The notes under the pieces were generated by a model. The model saw nothing but the letters and a program-made list of their open reading frames with translations, ran no database searches and had not been told where the DNA came from. A stretch of DNA of 18,525 nt from CAYPHA01 sp964410215 (GTDB taxonomy: Bacteria; Calditrichota; Calditrichia; Calditrichales; CAYPHA01), in assembly GCA_964410215.1 (NCBI GenBank), contig CAYPHA010000083.1, positions 1 to 18,525 on the forward strand, read 5' to 3'. The position numbers were made by a program, and so were the translations under genes. Positions 6,082-14,565 of this stretch are shown piece by piece (position 1 is the stretch's first letter; every line of letters starts with the position of its first letter).

Positions 6082-6393
6082 ATGGCTCGTAAAAAACGAA
6101 CCGGTACCTCCCGAAAAGTCTATTTTTATGTTACGATTATTGCATTCGCTATTGCACTGCTGCTCTTTTTTCTAAACGGGCCACGTGGTACCTTTCAGTT
6201 CTACCGGGCAATGCAGGAAAAGAATCAACTGGAATCAGAAATAAATGCCCTGGAAGAAGAAAACAAAAAACTGCAGGAAGAAAAGGAACGGCTTACAACC
6301 GATCCCTCTTACATCGAAAAGAATGCCCGTGAAAAATACATGATGAAAAAAGAGGGTGAAAAAGTATACAAAGTCCAGCACGAAAACGATTAG
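6082..6393 (+). CDS. ftsB: Septum formation initiator FtsB/DivIC-family protein
   Basis: A 103-residue bitopic protein: basic cytoplasmic N-terminus (ARKKRTGTSRK), one membrane segment (about 13-31), an extracytoplasmic coiled coil (about 41-72, rich in E, K, L and N) and the family's C-terminal signature DPSYIEKNAREKYMMKKEGEKVYKV (split here as 74-88 and 89-98). FtsB/DivIC joins FtsL and FtsQ in the divisome and helps activate septal peptidoglycan synthesis. The start codon lies directly after the eno terminator with no ribosome-binding site outside the hairpin; no alternative in-frame start before the membrane segment is better. The barrel gene follows 17 nt later. Position behind eno matches E. 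coli gene order. Confidence 0.9.
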   Translation: MARKKRTGTSRKVYFYVTIIAFAIALLLFFLNGPRGTFQFYRAMQEKNQLESEINALEEENKKLQEEKERLTTDPSYIEKNAREKYMMKKEGEKVYKVQHEND

Positions 6394-6410
6394 TATCCGG
6401 AATCCCTGAT

Positions 6411-8162
6411 TTGAGACGGATTTATCTACTGTTTTTAATCCTGGCAACTGTCATCCGACTGCCGGGGCAGCATATTTTCTCCCCCCCATCCCTGTTCCTG
6501 CCCGATTTTTCCAGCGAATTCACCAAACGAAACACCGAGTGGGACTGGCACTCCCGGATCCAGAAATCTTTCGAATCGGCGAACGGCTGGAACAGTTATT
6601 TCTCGGAAACCCTGATGAGCAGTCTCAATGAGCTTTCCACCGAAAACCGCTGGAAAGACGAACACCGTTTTAACGGCTATTTTACCTACACCATGCCCCG
6701 CTTCGATCTGGGTCTCTATGCTCACAGCTGGATCTACGCCGACAAACAGATTTCCACCGATGATAAGGAAAACCACATCATGGGGGCATTCGGACGGTAT
6801 AAATACAAGCAATACCTGGCACTGGAACCCTATTTCGGCAGGCAGAACGCCAAGAACCGGGCCATTTCCGACTGGGGCTGGGATCTCGGTATCCAGGGAA
6901 ATCTGACCAATATCACCCTGGAAACGTATGACCTGGATATGGATGTTCAATCGGATTACGACCTCTATGACAATCGCAGCAATTACGATAATAACCTTGA
7001 TCTGACTGTCCATACGGAGTTCAGTGCCTATACACAGGATTCCATCCGCGTTTCTTTCCAGGAGACGAAAAACCAGCATTATTCGACAACAGGCCGGGAA
7101 TTGCTGAAGTTTGAAGAATCCAACCGGTTGATCGAGAATAAACTGTTATACCATGTTTCACCGAGCCGGCGGATTATGTTCAATACCCTGGTCTCCTCTG
7201 CCAACCTGAGTTACAGGAATGACACGGAAGTATTCCGCATCGAAAATCAGATCCGTTATTTTTCTTTCAGCGAACGGTTCATCTACGGCATTTCTCTGCA
7301 AACCCACCAGGAAAACCGTGATGTGACCGGAACCCTCTCGGATAACAACACGTCCGAGACCGCCCTTGGTTTCAACGGAACCTATCTGCATAATTCCGGT
7401 AACAGGCTGCAGATGAACCTTACCTATGTCAAAAAACAATACGACACCCCGGAAGGCAATACCGACGACAGGGATGAGCAGCGATTTATTCTCACTATGA
7501 ATTACTTTTACCGGTTCAGCCGTTATCTGGACATGGAATGGATGCTCTATACCTATATGAATCATCTTATCTATATTTCTGCGCCCCAGAGCCAGAACAA
7601 CAAATGGAACCGGATAATAAAACTGCAGCCGGCCATCACCTACCGGAACGGACGGTTGAGTAACAAGCTGAAAACATCGGTACTGGCCAATTACAGTGTT
7701 TATGACTTCGACGAGAAACTGACCCGTAAGACCAGCTTTATTATCCGTAAATACAGTATAAGCGATTCCCTGCTGATACCGGTTTATAAGCGTTTTTCAC
7801 TGGTTTTACTGGGCCGGCTTGAACTGGAAGACAAAGGTAATTTCTTTAAGGAACGTTTTGAACAGAAGGTGGTGCAATCCTACCAGAGCCAACTTATAAA
7901 CATACACCTGGTCAATGAGCGTATTTTCAATACACGGTTGTCGGTTGGCTACTCCTATTTCGTGCGCCGGGACTGGCGGTATATTCCCGATAAAAAGTTG
8001 TCGCGTGAAATTACCAACAGCGGCCCCTTTATTAATATCGTCTATGCCAACATCCCGGATTTGCGGCTTTCGACGTACCTGGCACTTTCTGTTCTGGATG
8101 ATTCGAGTCTGAAAAAAACCAGTGACAGCAAGGGATACCTGAAATTATATTATAATTTTTAA
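6411..8162 (+). CDS. Predicted outer-membrane beta-barrel protein, function unknown
   Basis: A 583-residue exported protein that I cannot place in a named family. A TTG start (6411) is needed to include the signal peptide: RRIYLLFLILATVIRLPGQ, with cleavage likely near residue 20. No other start codon lies before the hydrophobic core, and the ribosome-binding site is weak. The rest is full of alternating aromatic/hydrophobic and polar residues in 8-12-residue strands separated by short Asp/Asn-rich turns, with Tyr/Trp/Phe girdles. It ends KLYYNF, with the terminal Phe typical of proteins inserted by the BAM complex. Strand content suggests a barrel of 20 or more strands, which is an estimate by eye. 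It follows ftsB by 17 nt and so is probably transcribed from the eno side. Transport, assembly or secretion roles are all possible. Confidence 0.75.
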   Translation: MRRIYLLFLILATVIRLPGQHIFSPPSLFLPDFSSEFTKRNTEWDWHSRIQKSFESANGWNSYFSETLMSSLNELSTENRWKDEHRFNGYFTYTMPRFDLGLYAHSWIYADKQISTDDKENHIMGAFGRYKYKQYLALEPYFGRQNAKNRAISDWGWDLGIQGNLTNITLETYDLDMDVQSDYDLYDNRSNYDNNLDLTVHTEFSAYTQDSIRVSFQETKNQHYSTTGRELLKFEESNRLIENKLLYHVSPSRRIMFNTLVSSANLSYRNDTEVFRIENQIRYFSFSERFIYGISLQTHQENRDVTGTLSDNNTSETALGFNGTYLHNSGNRLQMNLTYVKKQYDTPEGNTDDRDEQRFILTMNYFYRFSRYLDMEWMLYTYMNHLIYISAPQSQNNKWNRIIKLQPAITYRNGRLSNKLKTSVLANYSVYDFDEKLTRKTSFIIRKYSISDSLLIPVYKRFSLVLLGRLELEDKGNFFKERFEQKVVQSYQSQLINIHLVNERIFNTRLSVGYSYFVRRDWRYIPDKKLSREITNSGPFINIVYANIPDLRLSTYLALSVLDDSSLKKTSDSKGYLKLYYNF

Positions 8163-8347
8163 ACTTTTTATAAAAACGGGAACCATTTGTGAACATGAGG
8201 GGTGTAAACTAGCATACATGACATAACGGAAATTATTTACCCGCAACCTGCTGTTGTAATATATCAAAAGGCTGCAGATTCCTTATTTATTCTTGCCTCA
8301 CACGTATGGCAGGGCTAAATTTTCTCTCAAATTTCAGGGAGTGTTTA

Positions 8348-11300
8348 ATGAGAAAGCGGTTTTTCATACTGTTTACAGTTATTCTTGCCTTAAATAGCGT
8401 TGCCGGTATCTATTCCGATATCGATATCATCGAAAGCAACGACAAATACATCATTTTCGACTGGCATCCCCAGGGCCTCGAAGTGGCGACAACGGGCGAT
8501 GCAGCAACCGGAATCCGTCATTTTCTTAATATGAAAGACGCAAACCGCGCTGAACCCCCCGGTGCCCCGGACATTCCCGGCCGTATCGTTACCCTCGGGG
8601 TGCCTGACACCGGTTCCGTCTATATAGACATCCTCGAGCAACAACAAACCACCTATAGGAATATCGATCTGCAGCCGGTACCTTATCCTTCAAAAGGCAA
8701 TCTCGGTATTTCCGAAAATCTTTATCAGCAGGATGAACAGTTTTATGATGCCGGTCTTTTTTATCCCGAAAGACCGGTTCAGAAACTGCGTGCCGGTCAT
8801 CTGCGCGATATTCCCGTAATACGGCTGAAAATGCACGCGGCGCGTTACAATCCCGTTTCACGGGAACTGGCAGTATTTGACAAAATTCGTATCCGTGTTT
8901 CTTACGGAACTTCCCGTTCCGAAGCACACATTTTCAGGAAACGCGGAAAACTGGATAACCTGTATAAAGACATCCTGCTCAACTTTCCAACGGCGTCAAA
9001 ATGGCAAACCGCCCCCTCACCCCGCCTGGCGAAACCCGCTGAACTGCCCGGCGGCAAATGGTACCGTATACGCGTATCGGAAGACGGAATCTATAAAATA
9101 ACCGCATCAACGCTCAGCAGCAACGGAATCAGCCTTTCCGGGATATCTGCCGGTGCACTGCGCATGTTTAATAATGGCGGGCATAAACTGAGCCCCAGAA
9201 CGACGGCGGAATTTTACAATCCGGCATACACTTCGGAAATTCCCATTATCGTCTTTGATGAAAACAATAACGATCTATTTGACAATGCGGATTATATCCT
9301 GTTTTACGGCAAACACGTCAATGGCTGGTTTTATGATGAAAACCGCAACGAATTCAACCATCATCAGCATCCCTATGCCACCGAAAATATCTACTGGCTG
9401 AACCTTTCCGGAGCTGACGGCATGCGAATGGATCCCGGTGATTTGTCCGGGCAGCCCGGTGCTGTCCAGATGGATTATTACATGGAACGCTTTCACTTTG
9501 AAGAAGACCTCTACAACCTGCTGGCTTCGGGTCCGGACTGGTATGGCAAGCGGTTTTTCGGTCGTTCGGGAAACTGGCAGAAGAATTTTGACCTGAAGGC
9601 TTCCGACATGCCCGGTGTACCTGCGAGCTTCAGGATGCGGCTGAAAGGCGGTTCCGGAATCACCTACGGGGACTATACCCGTTACGTATACGAGTTTACA
9701 ATGTACCTGAACGGCCAGCTGGCCTACTCCAGTAGCAGTTCCCACACGCCTTTCGTGAGCGCTGCAAGAAGAGATATTTATAAAGAATTCCCGGATAACG
9801 CTTTCCTCAACAACGGTACCAATTCACTGGAGGTCCAATATACCGGAAATGATGATGCTTGTAACGTTTACATCGACTGGTTTGAAATACTTTATCCCCG
9901 TACCCTCCGGGCAGAAGGTGACCAAATTTCTTTCTACACGGATAATACACAGAATGCCCTGCGCTACTCCATATCCGGTTTTTCAGACGCCGGGAACATC
10001 TATGTATTCGACGTGAGTAATCCGGTGGAGCCCGTTCTTCTCGATGCCGGTTTATCGGCACAAAATGGCACGCTGACCATGGACCTGCCCGCTTCGGACC
10101 AAAATCGGCATATATTCGTCACCAGCCTTTCCAGTACGAATATAAAAAGTATCGCAACATTGACGCCTTACGAACCGGGTGACAATTTACTTGATACCGG
10201 CAATGCGGCTGATTTCCTGATCATTACACATAAGTCATTCCGTTCTTACGCCGAGGAGCTGGCTGAAATGCGCCGCACCCGGCCGGTCAACCCTCTCAAA
10301 ACGAAAGTAGTGACAACCGAGGATATCTTTTTTCAGTTCAACAGCGGCATGCAGGACCCGACGGCTATCCGAAATTTTATCCGGTATGCCTATAACAACT
10401 GGTCCTCTCCCACACCGTCCTATGTATTGCTTTTCGGAGACGGGCACTATGATTACCGGAATATCGCTTTGTCGGACACCAACCGGGTTCCGCCTTTTGA
10501 AATCTACGCTGCGGACGAGGTCAACAGTCGCACGGTTGACAATTATTTTGTTCAGCTCGATCTCAACTACGACACCTTGTCCTCTATCGATCCGGATCTT
10601 GCCATCGGACGCCTGCCCATGGAAAGCAAGATCGATTGCGAGCGCTATCTCCAGAAATTAAAAAGCTACGAAGGTGCGCCTTCCAGGGACGGCTGGCAGA
10701 CAACGATGACCTTCGTTGCCGACGATGAGATCACATCCCGCTCTGAAAACGAATGGATGCACCAGAGTCAGACTGAAGATCTTGCCACTCTTTCCGTTCT
10801 GAAAAAATTCATTAAGAAAAAAGTGTATCTTTCCGCCTATCCGGCTGTGCCCGGCGGACTCCGGTACCTGAAGCCGCGTGCAGCAGAAGATATTATCGAT
10901 TATATCAACCAGGGCACACTGGTCATAAATTATGTAGGACACGGTTCGCCGACTTCCTGGGCACATGAAACGGTTTTCAACCTGAGTCGTGATCTGAATA
11001 AAATCAATAACGAAGGCCGGCTTGCCTTCCTGATCGCCGCGACCTGTGATTTCGGCAAGTACGACGATCCCCATGAACCCAGTTTTACGGAAGCATTAAT
11101 CTGGAAGGAACAATCCGGCGTCATAGGCGTTCTGGCTGCAGCAAGGCTCGTTTACTCTCAGTCTAATTTCCTTTTTGTAAAACGTTTTTATGAAAACCTG
11201 TTCGCCTCCCGCTATGCCTCCAGCCCACTGGGTGACGCAATGTACCTGGCGAGTCTGGCTGGCGTAAATGACCAGAAATACCATCTTTTTGCCGATCCGA

Positions 11301-12355
11301 CCATGTATCTGGCCGACCCGAGGCAGGAACTGGAAATCACCTCCGTCAGCCCGGATACGCTGAAGGCTCTGAGTCGCGTGGAGGTTACCGCACGCGTCCT
11401 CAGTAATGAAGGCAGCAGCGTGAACGCGCAATTCGATGGCGGTGCCGTGCTGATCGTCAATGATGCCCGTTACGATTCGGTTAACACGGGTGGAGGCCGC
11501 TACTACACGCTTGACGGACCCCTTGTCTTCAAGGGCGAAGTTTCGGTGGAAGGCGGCGAACTGAACGGTTCATTTATCGTGCCCAAATCCATCCGCTACG
11601 CTGACCGGCCTACGGGGAAGCTGACTATTTTCGCCTGGGATGATGATACAAAGGAGACGGCGCTGGGTTACGACGAAAACCTCCTGCTGAGCGGGTCTGT
11701 CACCGGTGTAAAAGACAGCGAGGGACCGGACATCGATATTTACTTTCAGGACCAGGAGAATTTCACGACCGGTGACCTCATTCGTGCGAATCCGGTGTTA
11801 ATCGCCGAATTAAGCGATAATAACGGCATCAATATGACCGGTGAGACCGGATATAAGATTCTGCTGCAGATCGACGATGAAACACCCAAGAACGTTTCCG
11901 GTTTCTTTTCCTACGAACGGGATAAATTTGACCGGGGGTTCATTCGCTATCCCATGGAGGAAGCGGAACCGGGTGAACATGCCCTTAAACTATCGGCATT
12001 CGACAACCTGAATAACCAGTCGGAATCGGAGATTGCCTTCCAGATCGCGTCAACGGCGGGCCTGGCACTGGACGAAGTGGTTAATTATCCCAATCCGTTC
12101 CGCGGCCGTACAGATTTTACCTTTCAGACCAATCGCGGCGGTGCCGAAGCATCGGTACGGATTTACACCATCAGCGGACGGCTGATTCAGGAAATAGACG
12201 GTTATTACACCTTAATGGGTTACAACCAGATTCCGTGGGATGGTCGTGACCGCGACGGTGACCGTCTGGGCAACGGCGTCTACCTCTATAAAATCATCCT
12301 GGAATCAGACGGAGAGAAGGTGGAAAAGATTGAAAAGATGGTCGTGATCAATTAA
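8348..12355 (+). CDS. porU: Type IX secretion system sortase PorU (peptidase family C25)
   Basis: PorU is the cell-surface cysteine protease that removes C-terminal sorting domains from T9SS cargo and attaches the cargo to a surface glycolipid. Numbering is for the 1335-residue form. I chose ATG 8348, preceded by AGGGAG with a 6-nt gap, because it opens directly on a signal peptide (MRKRFFILFTVILALNSVAG); an upstream in-frame ATG at 8306 lacks a ribosome-binding site and would bury the signal. The C25 domain spans about 620-988: FGDGHYDYRN near 697, catalytic His865 in NYVGHGSP and catalytic Cys900 in AATCDFGKYDDP. The C-terminal domain (about 1238-1335) has YPNPF, IYTISGRLI, WDGRDRDG and GNGVYLYKI, a type A sorting-like domain that PorU proteins are known to retain. 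The 185-bp gap upstream shows no strong promoter. No other T9SS gene is in view. Confidence 0.92.
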   Translation: MRKRFFILFTVILALNSVAGIYSDIDIIESNDKYIIFDWHPQGLEVATTGDAATGIRHFLNMKDANRAEPPGAPDIPGRIVTLGVPDTGSVYIDILEQQQTTYRNIDLQPVPYPSKGNLGISENLYQQDEQFYDAGLFYPERPVQKLRAGHLRDIPVIRLKMHAARYNPVSRELAVFDKIRIRVSYGTSRSEAHIFRKRGKLDNLYKDILLNFPTASKWQTAPSPRLAKPAELPGGKWYRIRVSEDGIYKITASTLSSNGISLSGISAGALRMFNNGGHKLSPRTTAEFYNPAYTSEIPIIVFDENNNDLFDNADYILFYGKHVNGWFYDENRNEFNHHQHPYATENIYWLNLSGADGMRMDPGDLSGQPGAVQMDYYMERFHFEEDLYNLLASGPDWYGKRFFGRSGNWQKNFDLKASDMPGVPASFRMRLKGGSGITYGDYTRYVYEFTMYLNGQLAYSSSSSHTPFVSAARRDIYKEFPDNAFLNNGTNSLEVQYTGNDDACNVYIDWFEILYPRTLRAEGDQISFYTDNTQNALRYSISGFSDAGNIYVFDVSNPVEPVLLDAGLSAQNGTLTMDLPASDQNRHIFVTSLSSTNIKSIATLTPYEPGDNLLDTGNAADFLIITHKSFRSYAEELAEMRRTRPVNPLKTKVVTTEDIFFQFNSGMQDPTAIRNFIRYAYNNWSSPTPSYVLLFGDGHYDYRNIALSDTNRVPPFEIYAADEVNSRTVDNYFVQLDLNYDTLSSIDPDLAIGRLPMESKIDCERYLQKLKSYEGAPSRDGWQTTMTFVADDEITSRSENEWMHQSQTEDLATLSVLKKFIKKKVYLSAYPAVPGGLRYLKPRAAEDIIDYINQGTLVINYVGHGSPTSWAHETVFNLSRDLNKINNEGRLAFLIAATCDFGKYDDPHEPSFTEALIWKEQSGVIGVLAAARLVYSQSNFLFVKRFYENLFASRYASSPLGDAMYLASLAGVNDQKYHLFADPTMYLADPRQELEITSVSPDTLKALSRVEVTARVLSNEGSSVNAQFDGGAVLIVNDARYDSVNTGGGRYYTLDGPLVFKGEVSVEGGELNGSFIVPKSIRYADRPTGKLTIFAWDDDTKETALGYDENLLLSGSVTGVKDSEGPDIDIYFQDQENFTTGDLIRANPVLIAELSDNNGINMTGETGYKILLQIDDETPKNVSGFFSYERDKFDRGFIRYPMEEAEPGEHALKLSAFDNLNNQSESEIAFQIASTAGLALDEVVNYPNPFRGRTDFTFQTNRGGAEASVRIYTISGRLIQEIDGYYTLMGYNQIPWDGRDRDGDRLGNGVYLYKIILESDGEKVEKIEKMVVIN

Positions 12356-13380
12356 TCCTGGATTTTCTCCAGCAGATAATCGATAATATTCTGCGCTGTC
12401 AACCCTTCTGCCTCGGCGTTAAACGATGTCACAATCCGGTGACGTAAGACCGGGAGCGCCAGGTATCGGATATCCTCCAGTTCCGGTGTATAGCGGTTAT
12501 GCAGAATAGACCGGACTTTCGCTCCCAGTATCAGAAACTGCGATGCACGGGGCCCCGCTCCCCAGCGGATCCATTCGTTAATCTTCTCATCGGCATGTTC
12601 GGAACCACGTCGTGTCGCATTCACAATACGGACGGCATAATCAATCAGGTTATCGGCAACCGGCACACGCCGCACCAGTTTCTGAAAATCCATTATTTCT
12701 TCCCGGCTGATAACCGGTTTAATTTCCGTCTCCGCGTCGATGGTCGTGCGTTTGACAATATCCACTTCTTCCGTAAAGGAGGGATAGTCCAGCCACAAAC
12801 TGAACATGAACCGGTCCAGTTGGGCTTCCGGAAGCGGGTATGTACCTTCCTGCTCGATCGGGTTTTGCGTGGCAAGTACAAAAAACGGGGGACGTAATTC
12901 ATGGGACTCCCCGGCAGCCGTCACACGGTATTCCTGCATGGCTTCCAGCAATGCCGACTGCGTCTTCGGCGGTGTACGGTTGATTTCATCGGCAAGGATC
13001 AGGTTGGCAAAGACCGGCCCCTTGATGAACCTGAATACCTTACGGCCGCTTTCACGATCTTCTTCGAGGATTTCCGTGCCGGTGATATCGGAAGGCATCA
13101 AATCAGGTGTAAACTGAATCCGTGAAAATTCCAGGTCAAGAATCCGGCCCAGGGTCCGGATCATCAACGTTTTCGCCAGTCCCGGGACACCGATCAGCAG
13201 CGCATGTCCCTTTGCATAGAGGGCAATCAGAAGCTGCTCGATGATTTCGTCCTGCCCGATGATCACATGGCCCAGTTCGTCTTTAATGGTCCGGTAACTT
13301 TTGTGTATCGATTCCGCCAGTTTTACATCCTGTTTTGATTCATGCATCGGCTTTAAATTCCCTTGTACTTTATCAGACAT
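12352..13380 (-). CDS. MoxR-family AAA+ ATPase
   Basis: A 342-residue MoxR ATPase, a chaperone-like family usually paired with DUF58 and von Willebrand A proteins in metal-cofactor insertion, envelope or stress functions. Motifs: Walker A GVPGLAKT (64-71), Walker B LILADEINR (127-135), sensor I ATQNP (170-174), arginine finger region EAQLDRF (185-191), and a C-terminal lid with WGAGPRASQ. The start at 13380 has no clear ribosome-binding site; the in-frame ATG at codon 12 is an alternative and would lose only a non-conserved tail. Unusually, no DUF58 or VWA gene is adjacent: downstream lies porU in the opposite direction, its stop codon overlapping this one at TTAA, and upstream lies divergent rlmN. 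It is therefore monocistronic here and its client is unknown. Confidence 0.93.
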   Translation of the reverse strand: MSDKVQGNLKPMHESKQDVKLAESIHKSYRTIKDELGHVIIGQDEIIEQLLIALYAKGHALLIGVPGLAKTLMIRTLGRILDLEFSRIQFTPDLMPSDITGTEILEEDRESGRKVFRFIKGPVFANLILADEINRTPPKTQSALLEAMQEYRVTAAGESHELRPPFFVLATQNPIEQEGTYPLPEAQLDRFMFSLWLDYPSFTEEVDIVKRTTIDAETEIKPVISREEIMDFQKLVRRVPVADNLIDYAVRIVNATRRGSEHADEKINEWIRWGAGPRASQFLILGAKVRSILHNRYTPELEDIRYLALPVLRHRIVTSFNAEAEGLTAQNIIDYLLEKIQD

Positions 13381-13396
13381 TTCAGTAAATTTTTTG

Positions 13397-13414
13397 TTTC
13401 GTAACGATACGAAA
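13397..13414. repeat. Perfect inverted repeat between moxR and rlmN (operator-like)
   Basis: TTTCGTA-ACGA-TACGAAA has 7-bp perfect arms around a 4-bp centre. It lies in the 69-bp divergent gap, 17 bp before the moxR start and 36 bp before the rlmN start. The size and symmetry suit a dimeric regulator, but a cruciform or mRNA hairpin is equally possible, and no regulator is identified. Confidence 0.4.
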
Positions 13415-13449
13415 GTAAAATTTTAACGACTTAAAAGAACAAAATCAAA

Positions 13450-14544
13450 TTGATCTTACATAAACCGAACATACTCGATCTGTCCCGGAACGAAATGGAA
13501 GGACAGATCGTCCGGTTGGGTGAACCGCCCTACCGTTACCGCCAGATTTTTGCCGGTATTTATTCCAGCCGCTGGGAAACGTTTCAGGACTTTACCACGT
13601 TGCCCAAAGCCCTTCGCAACCGTCTCGATGGCGCCTTTACACTGCGTTCCCTCCGGTGTGCCGACCAGATTGAGTCCCCCATCGACGGAACCACAAAATT
13701 CCTCTGGCAACTGCCCGACGGGATGAAGATGGAAAGCGTCATCATATATGAAGGCAAACGCATTACATTTTGTATTTCATCCCAGGTAGGTTGCGCACTG
13801 GGTTGCACCTTCTGTGCAACCGGGAAAATGGGCATTCTGAGAGATCTAACCGCGGGTGAGATAGTTGAACAGGTGCTTCACATGAAAAAAACGGCGAAAG
13901 ATCTGCCAACCAATATCGTGTTTATGGGAATGGGCGAACCCATGAATAATTACGAAAATGTCATGAAGGCGGCTGATATCCTTTCCGATCCTGAGGGGCT
14001 CTGTTTCAACCGTAAAAAAATCACCATATCCACCAGCGGCATTCTTCCGGGTATCTATCGCATGGCGGACGAGAGCAGGCCCTATTCCCTGGCCATTTCG
14101 CTTAATGCAACGACCAATGAAACCAGGAAAACGATCATGCCGGTGACGAAAAAGTATGACATCGACGCCCTGATGGAAGCTGCCCGCTATTATGCTGAAA
14201 AGACAAGAAAACGCATCACATTCGAATATATACTAATCGGCGGATTGAATGCATCGGTGGACGATGCCCGGCGGCTGGTTAAAATGACGCACGGATTGCG
14301 CTGCAAGATCAATGCAATCCCATCCAATTCCGGGGATTCGGCCTATCCGCCTCCCGACAGACCGACGATCGATGCCTTTGAAAACTATTTGAATGACCAT
14401 CACCGGACAATAACGATCCGCCTGCGGAAGGGCTGGGAAATCCAGGCGGCCTGCGGTCAGCTTTATGCGAATAACGAAACAGCCGGCAGAAAAACCGGCC
14501 GGCGCCCCAGACCCGTTACGACAATACAGAGCCAGAACCATTGA
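13450..14544 (+). CDS. rlmN: Dual-specificity 23S rRNA/tRNA adenine-C2 methyltransferase RlmN
   Basis: RlmN is a radical-SAM enzyme that methylates C2 of A2503 in 23S rRNA and A37 in some tRNAs. The 364-residue protein has the usual N-terminal helical domain (KPNILDLS...EPPYRYRQIF), the [4Fe-4S] motif C115-x3-C119-x2-C122 (GCALGCTFCATG), MGMGEPMNN (160-167), C108 equivalent to E. coli C118, and C335 in AACGQL equivalent to methyl-carrying C355. A TTG start is used at 13450; the first in-frame ATG (codon 16) would cut into conserved N-terminal sequence. The ribosome-binding site is weak. A basic tail of about 22 residues follows the last conserved motif. adk begins 21 nt downstream, so the two are probably cotranscribed. 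Confidence 0.95.
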   Translation: MILHKPNILDLSRNEMEGQIVRLGEPPYRYRQIFAGIYSSRWETFQDFTTLPKALRNRLDGAFTLRSLRCADQIESPIDGTTKFLWQLPDGMKMESVIIYEGKRITFCISSQVGCALGCTFCATGKMGILRDLTAGEIVEQVLHMKKTAKDLPTNIVFMGMGEPMNNYENVMKAADILSDPEGLCFNRKKITISTSGILPGIYRMADESRPYSLAISLNATTNETRKTIMPVTKKYDIDALMEAARYYAEKTRKRITFEYILIGGLNASVDDARRLVKMTHGLRCKINAIPSNSGDSAYPPPDRPTIDAFENYLNDHHRTITIRLRKGWEIQAACGQLYANNETAGRKTGRRPRPVTTIQSQNH

Positions 14545-14565
14545 TAGATTAATGAGGAACCTTGA

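Noticed and set aside
6391..6420. Frameshift or fusion between ftsB and the barrel gene
   Set aside because: ftsB ends with its full family signature and the barrel frame opens on a complete signal peptide; they are two genes 17 nt apart.
6435..7079. 214-codon minus-strand frame opposite the barrel gene
   Set aside because: Runs of I/V/G/F with no family features; antisense to a frame with signal peptide and barrel pattern. A shadow.
8200..8213. GG-N10-GC spacing upstream of porU, resembling a sigma-54 promoter
   Set aside because: Only the GG and GC dinucleotides fit; the rest (GGGGTG...TAGCA) departs from consensus, no TTTGAAACA box lies upstream, and the start would be over 120 bp before the gene.
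8306..8347. Upstream ATG for porU adding 14 residues
   Set aside because: It lacks a ribosome-binding site and would place polar residues before the signal peptide, whereas AGGGAG precedes the ATG at 8348.
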